Assembly: GCA_002378005.1 (NCBI GenBank)
Contig: DFQY01000030.1
Span: forward strand, 1 to 64,000
Length of the DNA stretch: 64,000 nt
From: Flavobacteriales bacterium UBA3477
GTDB lineage: Bacteria; Bacteroidota; Bacteroidia; Flavobacteriales; Schleiferiaceae
Direction: 5' to 3'
A model generated the notes under the pieces. That model saw nothing but the letters and a program-made list of their open reading frames with translations. It was not told the origin of the DNA and did no database searches. Position 1 is the stretch's first letter, and every line of letters begins with the position of its first letter. This document shows, one piece after another, positions 38,349 to 45,783 of this stretch. Position numbers and translations under genes: made by a program.

Positions 38349-38963
38349 ATGGAATACAATACAGAACGGACCACTTTAAAAATCCCAGAATATGGCCGCA
38401 ATGTCCAGCGCATGGTGGACTACTGCTTGACCATTGAGGATAAAGAACACCGTAGCAAAGTGGCACAAAGCATCATTGATGTGATAGGGAATTTGAACCC
38501 CGCCATTCGAGATGCGCCCGATTATGCACACAAATTGTGGGATCACCTTTTCATCATGTCTGATTTCGAGTTAGATGTAGATAGCCCATACCCAATACCT
38601 ACCGCCGAGAGTTTTGTTGGCCTTCCCGACGAAGTACCCTACCCTGTGAAATCTCGAAAATTCCGTCACTACGGCGGCATTGTGAAAACAATGGTAGATC
38701 GTGCAGTGAGCATGGAAGATGGCGAGGAAAAGGAAGCATTAGTGTATGGCATTGCTTATGCAATGAAGCGCAATTACCTAAAGTTCAATAAGGACACGGT
38801 AGATGATAAGACCATTTTGGCTGATTTACAGGAGATCGCGGAAGGAAAACTAAAAGTGGACGGCATTGAATTGCCACATCCAAAGTCCTTTAATATTAGT
38901 GCCGCTGAGCGCAATCCATTGGGCAAAAAGAAAACCAACAAGAAAAAGAAAAGACGTTTCTAA
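38349..38963 (+). CDS. DUF4290 protein, Bacteroidota-specific
   Basis: 204 residues, mostly helical, with no signal or membrane segment. The family pattern is clear: YNTERTTLKIPEYGRNVQRMVDYC, IEDKEHRSKVAQSIIDVIGNLNP and DYAHKLWDHLFIMSDFELDVDSPYP. A second repeat-like block, FRHYGGIVKTMVDRAVSMEDGEEKEAL, mirrors the first (GRNVQRMVDYCLTIEDKEHRSKV), which suggests an internal duplication. It ends with a very basic tail (KKKTNKKKKRRF) that could bind nucleic acid. Function unknown. It lies 25 nt after the helicase and 3 nt before murA, a neighbourhood I have seen described for Bacteroidota. Confidence 0.85.
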   Translation: MEYNTERTTLKIPEYGRNVQRMVDYCLTIEDKEHRSKVAQSIIDVIGNLNPAIRDAPDYAHKLWDHLFIMSDFELDVDSPYPIPTAESFVGLPDEVPYPVKSRKFRHYGGIVKTMVDRAVSMEDGEEKEALVYGIAYAMKRNYLKFNKDTVDDKTILADLQEIAEGKLKVDGIELPHPKSFNISAAERNPLGKKKTNKKKKRRF

Positions 38964-38966
38964 TAC

Positions 38967-40271
38967 ATGGGCACATTCAAGATAAACGGGGGCAAAAAGC
39001 TCAACGGAACCATTACTCCTCAGGGTGCGAAGAACGAAACATTACAAATCCTTTGTGCAGTACTGCTGACACCGGAAGAAGTTCGCATCACCAACATTCC
39101 AGATATTGTGGATGTCAACAAGCTTATTGATTTGTTGGGTGATTTGGGTGTGTACGTGAAGAAGAACGGACACGGCGATTATACGTTCAAGGCGGAAAAT
39201 GTGAATTTGGACTTCATGCTCTCGGAAGAGTTCAAGACCAAGGGCGCTTCGCTGCGCGGATCCATTATGATTGTTGGTCCACTTTTGGCCAGATTTGGAA
39301 AGGCATATATCCCTAAGCCTGGTGGTGATAAAATTGGGCGCAGAAGATTGGATACGCATTTCTTAGGCTTTGAGAAATTGGGCGCCAAGTTCAACTATGA
39401 TTCAAAAGATTCTTTTTACAGCGTAGATGCATCTGAGCTGAAAGGAACCTATATGTTGCTCGATGAAGCATCGGTCACTGGTACAGCAAACGTGGTGATG
39501 GCGGCGGTCATGGCCAAGGGTAAAACCACAATTTATAACGCAGCTTGTGAGCCTTATTTGCAACAGCTCTGTAAGATGTTGGTGCGCATGGGTGCCAAGA
39601 TTGAAGGTATCGGTTCTAATATGCTGCACATTGAAGGTGTAGACGCGTTGGGCGGTACAGACCACCGTATTTTGCCTGATATGATTGAGATCGGTTCGTG
39701 GATAGGATTGGCTGCGATGACGGGATCTGATATCACGATCAAGGATGTGAGCTACCCAGATTTGGGAATTATTCCTACGGTTTTTCGTCGTTTAGGCGTT
39801 CAAACCGAGCTTAATGGGGATGATTTAAGAGTGCCAGCGCAGGATCATTACGAGATTGAGAGCTTTATCGATGGATCTATCATGACCATCGCGGATGCGC
39901 CTTGGCCTGGCTTCACGCCGGATTTGTTGAGTATCATTTTGGTAACCGCGACGCAGGCGCGCGGATCGGTGCTGATCCATCAAAAAATGTTCGAGAGTAG
40001 GTTGTTCTTTACCGATAAGTTGATCGATATGGGGGCACAGATCATTTTGTGCGATCCGCACCGCGCGACTGTGATCGGGCTGGACAAGCAGGCACCTTTG
40101 AGAGCAACGACAATGACGAGTCCAGATATTAGAGCTGGGGTGAGTTTGTTAATTGCTGCGCTTAGCGCAGAGGGCACGTCGACCATTCATAATATCAACC
40201 AAATTGACCGTGGGTATGAAAATATTGACGGAAGGTTGAAAGCGTTGGGTGCTGATATTGTAAGACTATAA
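38967..40271 (+). CDS. murA: UDP-N-acetylglucosamine 1-carboxyvinyltransferase with Asp at the fosfomycin-target position
   Basis: 434-residue cytoplasmic enzyme for the first committed step of peptidoglycan synthesis (enolpyruvyl transfer from PEP). The N-terminal GAKNETLQ holds the conserved Lys and Asn. The flexible loop reads PGGDKIGRRRLDTH: Asp121 (GAT at 39327-39329) stands where E. coli has Cys115. Enzymes with Asp here are active but are not alkylated by fosfomycin. Later landmarks are EASVTGTANV, DMIEIGSW and the C-terminal DRGYENIDGRLKALGA. It lies 3 nt after the DUF4290 gene and 10 nt before the thioredoxin gene. Confidence 0.96.
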   Translation: MGTFKINGGKKLNGTITPQGAKNETLQILCAVLLTPEEVRITNIPDIVDVNKLIDLLGDLGVYVKKNGHGDYTFKAENVNLDFMLSEEFKTKGASLRGSIMIVGPLLARFGKAYIPKPGGDKIGRRRLDTHFLGFEKLGAKFNYDSKDSFYSVDASELKGTYMLLDEASVTGTANVVMAAVMAKGKTTIYNAACEPYLQQLCKMLVRMGAKIEGIGSNMLHIEGVDALGGTDHRILPDMIEIGSWIGLAAMTGSDITIKDVSYPDLGIIPTVFRRLGVQTELNGDDLRVPAQDHYEIESFIDGSIMTIADAPWPGFTPDLLSIILVTATQARGSVLIHQKMFESRLFFTDKLIDMGAQIILCDPHRATVIGLDKQAPLRATTMTSPDIRAGVSLLIAALSAEGTSTIHNINQIDRGYENIDGRLKALGADIVRL

Positions 40272-40281
40272 AAAAGATAGG

Positions 40282-40851
40282 ATGAGATTTAAGAAAAGTA
40301 TTTTCATGATGGGCGCTGTTGCCGGAGCGGTGGCAGTGCTGATGGCTGCTCAAAAAGATTTTGAGGTGAGCAATGGTGGGTCGGATGCTGTGGAGGCACA
40401 GATGACGACCTTGGGCATTGGGGATAAGGCTCCAGAAATTGCGATGAGAGACCCACAAGGGAATGTTCGCAAGCTATCTGATTTGAGAGGCAAGGTCGTA
40501 TTGATCGATTTTTGGGCTTCTTGGTGTCGTCCGTGTAGAAGTGAAAACCCTAATGTGGTGAAGACTTACAATGAGTACAAGGATGTTCGCTTCAAGAACG
40601 GAGATGGCTTTGAGGTGTTTTCCGTGAGTTTGGATCAGAATAAGGCGGCATGGGAAGCCGGTATTAAGCAAGACGGTTTGGTATGGGAGAACCATGTAAG
40701 TGATTTGCAGTACTGGAGAAATGCAGCGGCACAGACCTATGGAGTGAACAGTATTCCTGCAACGTATTTGATTGACGGCGAAGGGAATATTATCAAGAAG
40801 AACTTGCGCGGTCAAGCGTTGAGAAATACCCTGGAGGTATTGAAGAAATAA
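40282..40851 (+). CDS. TlpA/ResA-like membrane-anchored thioredoxin
   Basis: 189 residues. An N-terminal hydrophobic segment (about 6-23, FMMGAVAGAVAVLMAA) acts as an uncleaved anchor or signal. A thioredoxin fold follows with AP-E-x-RDPQGNVRKLSDLRGKVVLIDFWASWCRPCRSENP; the redox motif is WCRPC, typical of periplasmic TlpA-type thiol-disulfide oxidoreductases. The cis-Pro loop is NSIPATYLID. It is likely to reduce or isomerise disulfides outside the cytoplasm, for example in cytochrome c maturation. The dihaem peroxidase at 55 kb would be one possible client, but that is inference. Terminator 22 nt downstream. Confidence 0.88.
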   Translation: MRFKKSIFMMGAVAGAVAVLMAAQKDFEVSNGGSDAVEAQMTTLGIGDKAPEIAMRDPQGNVRKLSDLRGKVVLIDFWASWCRPCRSENPNVVKTYNEYKDVRFKNGDGFEVFSVSLDQNKAAWEAGIKQDGLVWENHVSDLQYWRNAAAQTYGVNSIPATYLIDGEGNIIKKNLRGQALRNTLEVLKK

Positions 40852-40872
40852 TTGGGCATTTGCGGTCCAAAG

Positions 40873-40900
40873 AAAGAGTCCCCGCGGTGGGACTTTTTTT
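40873..40900 (+). terminator. Rho-independent terminator after the thioredoxin gene
   Basis: AGTCCC (40877-40882) pairs with GGGACT (40889-40894), extended by A-T pairs, followed by a run of seven T. It separates the murA unit from grpE. Confidence 0.75.
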
Positions 40901-40915
40901 ATGGGCGGAGGTGCC

Positions 40916-40934
40916 CGCTGACAAGGTGTCAGCG
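40916..40934 (+). other. Perfect 8-bp hairpin upstream of grpE
   Basis: CGCTGACA (40916-40923) pairs with TGTCAGCG (40927-40934) around a 3-nt loop, with no U-tract after it. It lies 61 nt before the grpE ATG, between the terminator and any grpE promoter. It is not the CIRCE (HrcA) operator. It may be an operator or a stable leader element; a clear -7 box for grpE was not found. Confidence 0.4.
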
Positions 40935-40995
40935 AGAAAGGAATTGGTAGGCATTTTGCCTTAGGTAGAGCAGATAAAAGTAAAACCCAACCCTA

Positions 40996-41562
40996 ATGAG
41001 CGATAAAGATCAAGTTAACGAAGAAGGTTTGCACGAGGAGGAAGTGCAACAGGAATTGGACCCAAATCAAGAGGAAAGCTCTGATAATCAGGAGACTGAA
41101 GCAGACCCTATAGCTAAACTCGAGGATGAGGTGAAGGATTTGAAAGACCAGAATCTCCGCTTATATGCTGAGTTTGAAAATTTCCGTCGCCGCACCGCTA
41201 AGGAGCGTTTGGAATTGATGGAAAGTGCCAACAAAGACACATTAGCAGTTTTACTGCCTGTATTGGACGATTTTGACAGAGCCTTGAAGAACATCGAGGA
41301 GACGGAAGCCAATGCACCGGTGTTGGAAGGAATGAAGCTTATTTCGCACAAGTTGAAAGAGACGCTGAAAGGCAAGGGACTAAAGGAAATGGAGAGTACC
41401 GTGGGGCAAGCATTTGATGTGGAAACCATGGAGGCCATTACTCAGATTCCAGCCCCTACCCCAGAGATGGCGGGCAAAGTCATCGACCAGGTAGAGAAAG
41501 GCTATTTGATCGGAGAAAAAGTGATCCGCTACGCCAAGGTGGTAGTGGGTAAAGAAGCATAA
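40996..41562 (+). CDS. grpE: Nucleotide exchange factor GrpE
   Basis: 188-residue cochaperone that releases ADP from DnaK. A disordered Glu/Gln-rich N-terminus (about 1-40) and a long coiled coil (LEDEVKDLKDQNLRLYAEFENFRRRTAKERLEL) precede the beta domain with the signature TVGQAFDVETMEAIT and GYLIGEKVIRYAKVVVGKE. It lies 1 nt before dnaJ; dnaK is not in the window. Confidence 0.95.
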   Translation: MSDKDQVNEEGLHEEEVQQELDPNQEESSDNQETEADPIAKLEDEVKDLKDQNLRLYAEFENFRRRTAKERLELMESANKDTLAVLLPVLDDFDRALKNIEETEANAPVLEGMKLISHKLKETLKGKGLKEMESTVGQAFDVETMEAITQIPAPTPEMAGKVIDQVEKGYLIGEKVIRYAKVVVGKEA

Positions 41563-41563
41563 G

Positions 41564-42673
41564 ATGTCAAAAAGAGATTACTACGACGTACTGGGCGTCA
41601 GCAAGAGTACCAGTCAGGATGAAATCAAGAAGGCTTACCGCAAGGTGGCATTGAAGTACCATCCGGACCGCAACCCTGACGATAAAGATGCCGAGGACAA
41701 ATTCAAAGAGGCTGCAGAGGCTTACGATGTGCTAGGCAATGAAGAAAAGCGTCGCAAGTACGACCAGTTCGGTCACCAAGCCTTTGGGGCGGGTGCCGGC
41801 GGGGGTGGTTTTCAAGGCAACATGAATGATATTTTCGATATGTTCGGAGATATTTTCGGTGGCGGCGGTGGCGGCTTTGGTGGTTTTGGCGGTGGCGGCA
41901 GACCGCGCCAAGCCAAGGGATCAAACTTGCGCATCAAGGTGAAGTTGACGCTGGAGGAAGTAGCCAATGGCGTTGAGAAAAAGATCAAAATTCGTCGCGC
42001 AAAGATTGCAGATGGCGTGACGTTCAAGACGTGTAGCACATGTAATGGTGCGGGCCAAGTACAGCAGGTAACAAACACTATTTTGGGTCAGATGCGCACT
42101 GCAGCCACTTGTTCGAGCTGTAGCGGAAGCGGTAAGGTTGTGGATCAGAAACCTTCGGGTGTAGGATCTGATGGTTTGGACCGCCAAGAAGAAGTAGTAA
42201 GTGTGAAAATTCCAGCAGGTGTCCAAGACGGTATGCAATTGCGCGTGGGCGGTAAGGGAAATGAAGTGCTTGGTGGTATTCCGGGGGACTTGATTGTGCT
42301 AGTGGAGGAAATAGAGCACGAAACCTTGACGCGCGACGGTGAGAACTTGCATTACGAGTTGAACTTGAGCTTCCCGGATGCAGCCTTGGGTTGTGAAGTG
42401 GAGATTCCGACGGTGAGTGGCCCGGTGAAAATTAGCATCGATGCAGGCACGCAACCAGGAAAGATTTTAAGATTGAAGAACAAGGGCTTGCCGAATGTAC
42501 AGGGCTATGGTAAGGGAGACCAATTAATCCATGTGAACGTATGGGTACCTAAATCATTGAGCGCGGATGAAAAAAAAGCCATTGAAAAGTTGAAGGGAGC
42601 GAAAAACTTTGAACCGAATCCAGGAAAATCGGACAAGGGATTCTTTGATCGCGTCAAAGAGATGTTCAGTTAA
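41564..42673 (+). CDS. dnaJ: Chaperone DnaJ with a single zinc centre
   Basis: 369-residue Hsp40. J domain 5-70 with HPD at 33-35; Gly/Phe-rich region about 75-115. The cysteine-rich domain has only two CxxCxGxG motifs (Cys157/160 and Cys183/186) instead of four. Their spacing and the intervening linker match motifs 2 and 3, so zinc centre II is kept and centre I (motifs 1 and 4) is lost. Centre II is the one needed for handing substrates to DnaK. C-terminal beta domains with VKIPAGVQDGMQLRV follow. It forms an operon with grpE. Confidence 0.95.
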   Translation: MSKRDYYDVLGVSKSTSQDEIKKAYRKVALKYHPDRNPDDKDAEDKFKEAAEAYDVLGNEEKRRKYDQFGHQAFGAGAGGGGFQGNMNDIFDMFGDIFGGGGGGFGGFGGGGRPRQAKGSNLRIKVKLTLEEVANGVEKKIKIRRAKIADGVTFKTCSTCNGAGQVQQVTNTILGQMRTAATCSSCSGSGKVVDQKPSGVGSDGLDRQEEVVSVKIPAGVQDGMQLRVGGKGNEVLGGIPGDLIVLVEEIEHETLTRDGENLHYELNLSFPDAALGCEVEIPTVSGPVKISIDAGTQPGKILRLKNKGLPNVQGYGKGDQLIHVNVWVPKSLSADEKKAIEKLKGAKNFEPNPGKSDKGFFDRVKEMFS

Positions 42674-42711
42674 CTTTTATACCTTATAGCTCCGGCCGTT
42701 GACGGCAGTTT

Positions 42712-42719
42712 TATATTTC
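42712..42719 (+). promoter_or_regulatory. -7-like box four bases before the ABC ATPase gene
   Basis: TATATTTC differs from TAnnTTTG only at the last base and stands exactly 4 nt before the ATG at 42724. One of seven starts in this window with this spacing. Confidence 0.4.
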
Positions 42720-42723
42720 GATT

Positions 42724-43632
42724 ATGATTAAAGCCACCAATGTTACCAAGCGCTACAGCCAAAAGCTAGCATTGGACGCCATCAACCTCAGCATTCCAAA
42801 AGGGAGTGTCTATGGGCTGCTTGGACCCAATGGGGCGGGGAAAACGTCATTCATTCGCATCATGAACCAAATCACTGCGCCGGACGAAGGTCAAGTGTAC
42901 TTTGGTGATCGAGCTTTGCAACCTAGGGATATTGCTCGTATCGGTTATTTGCCTGAGGAGCGCGGACTGTACAAGAAGATGAAGGTCGGCGAGCAGGTGT
43001 TGTATTTGGCCCGATTAAAAGGCCTGAGCACTGCTGAGGCCAAGCTCAGGGCAAAAAAATGGTTCGAGCGATTGGAGATGGCTGATTTCTGGGAAAAGAA
43101 AGTCGAGGACCTCAGCAAGGGTATGGCGCAGAAGGTGCAGTTTGTGACGACAGTGTTGCACGAACCGGAGTTGTTGATTTTTGACGAGCCCTTCACTGGA
43201 TTCGATCCCATCAATACAAATTTGATTAAGCGCGAAATCCTGCGATTGAGTGAGGAAGGAGCGACCGTGATTTTCTCTACCCACCGTATGGAAAGTGTGG
43301 AGGAGATTTGTGACCACATAGGGCTAATCAATAACGGTCAGGTCATGGTGGAAGGCCCACTTTTGGACATCCGTAAGCGTTACCAAAACGGCACGTATTC
43401 CTTTGTGGTGAAGGAGGCTGTTGAGCATTGGGGCGAAGGCACGCCGCTACAAGAGAGTAAGCATCATACTGGCCACAGCTACACGGTAAAGTTTGAGAAT
43501 TACCCGGGGACGGTGGTCAGCGAGCTGGCTGCGAACGGAACTTTGGTCGCCTTTGAAGAGGTGTTGCCAAGTGTACAAGATATTTTTATTGAGATTGTCG
43601 AAAACGGCGCAAAATTGGTCCCACATGAATAA
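42724..43632 (+). CDS. ABC transporter ATP-binding protein (NatA/ABC-2 type)
   Basis: 302 residues. Walker A GPNGAGKTSFIRI, Q loop near YLPEERGLYKKM, signature LSKGMAQKVQF, Walker B LLIFDEPFTGFDP and switch His in IFSTHRMESVEE. The C-terminal 80 residues match the DUF4162-type regulatory tail seen in this subfamily. It pairs with the permease downstream, whose ATG lies 8 nt inside this gene. The closest functional archetype is the NatAB sodium or drug exporter. The substrate is not determinable. Confidence 0.93.
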   Translation: MIKATNVTKRYSQKLALDAINLSIPKGSVYGLLGPNGAGKTSFIRIMNQITAPDEGQVYFGDRALQPRDIARIGYLPEERGLYKKMKVGEQVLYLARLKGLSTAEAKLRAKKWFERLEMADFWEKKVEDLSKGMAQKVQFVTTVLHEPELLIFDEPFTGFDPINTNLIKREILRLSEEGATVIFSTHRMESVEEICDHIGLINNGQVMVEGPLLDIRKRYQNGTYSFVVKEAVEHWGEGTPLQESKHHTGHSYTVKFENYPGTVVSELAANGTLVAFEEVLPSVQDIFIEIVENGAKLVPHE

Positions 43633-44935
43633 CCCTATCCTACTTATTATTCAGCGTGAGTTCCTGTCGCGCGTTCGCAAGAAGACCTTCCTCCTAGTGA
43701 CGATTCTGGGGCCTTTGGTCTTTGCTGCGCTGTTGATCGTGCCGGGGATTTTGGCCTCTATGCCTGAAGACGACAAGAACATCATTGTGCTGGACGAGGC
43801 GGCGTTGATCATTCCAGAAGAAGGTCGCGGCGAGTACCAACTGGAATATTTGGACCCAAGGGAGAATGATTTGGCAACGGCGAAGGAATTCTTTGCGGAA
43901 TCCGCCTATGATGCGCTGTTGTACATCCCTACAGGAGAGAATTGGGACCCGGATTTCATCAAAAACAACATCCTGCTTTTCGGTAAGGAGGACCCGAGCA
44001 TCAATATGGTGCAATTTCTTGATGGGATTTTAGAGGACCGATTAAACAAGCAAAAGCTCCTGCGCAATGGGGTGGATCCGGAAGTAGTGGCCCAAAGTAC
44101 TACACAAGTGAACATCAGGAGCTATACCGTCGGCGAGGAAGGCGAAGAAGAACAGCAAAGCGCCACCGGGCTCAAGATGGGCCTCGGATATATTGCGGGC
44201 ATGTTCATCTATTTCTTCATATTCTTCTACTCCGTCATGGTCATGCGCGGCGTCATTGAAGAGAAGAGTAGCCGTATAGTGGAGGTCATCATTTCCAGTG
44301 TCCGTCCGTTCCAGTTGATGATGGGTAAGATTCTTGGGATTGGTGCTGTGGGTGTGGTCCAATTCATCATTTGGGTAGTCCTCAGCGGTGGAATTTATTT
44401 GGCCACTACTACTCTTCTATTCCCGGAAATGTTAGCGGAACAAGCCGCTGTAGGACCAGGTGCTGCTGAGGCCGCAAGCATCCAAGGGTTTGAGATTTTC
44501 GATCAGTTGCGTGCTATCAATTTCCCATTGATCATCGGAGGCTTTATCTTTTACTTCTTTGCCGGGTACTTCCTCTATAGCGCCATGTTTGCAGCGCTAG
44601 GATCTGCCATAGACCAAGAAGCCGACAGCCAGCAGTTCATGATGCCCGTGACCGTACCAATGCTTATTGCTCTGGTGACAGCAGCTAATGTCATTCAAGA
44701 CCCCAATGGGCCGCTCGCCTTCTGGATGAGTATGATTCCGTTCACAGCTCCTATTTCAATGATGATTCGATTGCCTTTTGGGATTCCTATTTGGCAAGTG
44801 TTTGTGAGTGGTGCTATCTTAATAGGCACTTTCTTTATCATGGTAGCACTAGCAGGTAAGATTTACCGGGTAGGCATCCTCATGTATGGAAAAAAAATAA
44901 CTTGGAAAGAACTCTATAAATGGCTCAGACATTAG
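43625..44935 (+). CDS. ABC-2 type permease (NatB-like)
   Basis: 436 residues. One N-terminal membrane segment (FLLVTILGPLVFAALLIV) is followed by a long extracytoplasmic domain (about 40-185, acidic) and five C-terminal membrane segments, beginning GLGYIAGMFIYFFIFFYSVMVMRGVIEEKSSRIVEVIISS, the ABC-2 hallmark. The start at 43625 (MNNPILLIIQREF) is chosen because earlier codons lie in the ATPase gene out of character for a permease; the overlap is 8 nt. It makes an export complex with the preceding ATPase. Confidence 0.9.
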   Translation: MNNPILLIIQREFLSRVRKKTFLLVTILGPLVFAALLIVPGILASMPEDDKNIIVLDEAALIIPEEGRGEYQLEYLDPRENDLATAKEFFAESAYDALLYIPTGENWDPDFIKNNILLFGKEDPSINMVQFLDGILEDRLNKQKLLRNGVDPEVVAQSTTQVNIRSYTVGEEGEEEQQSATGLKMGLGYIAGMFIYFFIFFYSVMVMRGVIEEKSSRIVEVIISSVRPFQLMMGKILGIGAVGVVQFIIWVVLSGGIYLATTTLLFPEMLAEQAAVGPGAAEAASIQGFEIFDQLRAINFPLIIGGFIFYFFAGYFLYSAMFAALGSAIDQEADSQQFMMPVTVPMLIALVTAANVIQDPNGPLAFWMSMIPFTAPISMMIRLPFGIPIWQVFVSGAILIGTFFIMVALAGKIYRVGILMYGKKITWKELYKWLRH

Positions 44936-44940
44936 ACAAA

Positions 44941-45780
44941 ATGAAGAATTTCATTGATACAATTCTGGATTATCAGATCTGGGATAATGAAATCGTTAAG
45001 CTATCAATTCAGGGAATAGTTGAGGTTATCCTACTTTTTCTTGTTGCAAGGATAAGTATATGGTTTATCAAAAGATGGCTGTACAACTTTCGACTAGGTC
45101 CAAACTTTGATGATGGTCGCAGATACACAATTTTTCAAATAACTAAGTATGTAGTTTACACTGTCATTATTGTAATGGGATTGGAAACCTTGGGAGTAGA
45201 GGTAACAACAATTCTTGCGGCAGAAACTGCGTTGTTTGTTGGTATTGGTCTTGGACTTCAAGATGCCTTTAAAGATTTAAGTTCGGGCATAATAATTCTG
45301 ATGGAAAGAACTATTTCTGCAGGAGATATCATTCGGATTGGAGAAGAAATTGGAAAAGTCGAATCAATAGGTTTAAGAACGACAACAATTCGAAGCAGGG
45401 ACGATATTCTTATCATAATGCCTAACCATCGAATAACAAATGAGGCGGTAACAAATTTGACTTTACAGAATTCAAAGACGAGGTTTAGTATTAAAGTTGG
45501 TGTAGAATATGGGACAGATGTGGACCTTGTGAAGAAGATACTTGTTGAATGTGCTGAAAACAATAAAAACACATCGAATAATGAATCATTAGTTTTTCTT
45601 CGAGACTTTGGGGAGAACGCTATCATCTTTGAACTCTTATTTTATTGTCGAAACCCCTTTAAAATTGAGGCTATAAAAAGTGAAATCAGATTTGAAATTG
45701 ACCGCAGATTCCGCGAATCTGGCATTACTATTCCATTCCCACAGCGCACGGTTTGGCATATGAACCCTGAAAACAAATAA
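44941..45780 (+). CDS. MscS-family mechanosensitive ion channel
   Basis: 279 residues from MKNFID. An in-frame ATG 7 codons upstream (44920) would overlap the permease by 16 nt and is also possible. Two to three membrane segments are followed by the pore helix and beta domain: LETLGVEVTTILAAETALFVGIGLGLQDAFKDLSSG is the TM3 pore motif, and GDIIRIGEEIGKVESIGLRTTTIRSRDDILIIMPN the MscS beta domain. It opens under membrane tension to release osmolytes. The gene is markedly A+T-richer than both neighbours, suggesting a separate history. Confidence 0.88.
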   Translation: MKNFIDTILDYQIWDNEIVKLSIQGIVEVILLFLVARISIWFIKRWLYNFRLGPNFDDGRRYTIFQITKYVVYTVIIVMGLETLGVEVTTILAAETALFVGIGLGLQDAFKDLSSGIIILMERTISAGDIIRIGEEIGKVESIGLRTTTIRSRDDILIIMPNHRITNEAVTNLTLQNSKTRFSIKVGVEYGTDVDLVKKILVECAENNKNTSNNESLVFLRDFGENAIIFELLFYCRNPFKIEAIKSEIRFEIDRRFRESGITIPFPQRTVWHMNPENK

Positions 45781-45783
45781 CCC

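Noticed and set aside
40936..40995. CIRCE-type HrcA operator before grpE-dnaJ
   Set aside because: No TTAGCACTC-N9-GAGTGCTAA dyad is present; the dyad at 40916-40934 has a different sequence.
42690..42712. Terminator after dnaJ (GCCG-TTGA-CGGC followed by AGTTTTA)
   Set aside because: Only four paired bases and a broken T-run. It overlaps the next gene's promoter region, so it is too weak to call.
42699..42719. Sigma-70-like -35 (TTGACG) before the ABC ATPase gene
   Set aside because: Spacing to any -10-like sequence is about 10 nt, too short, and this phylum uses -33/-7 elements.
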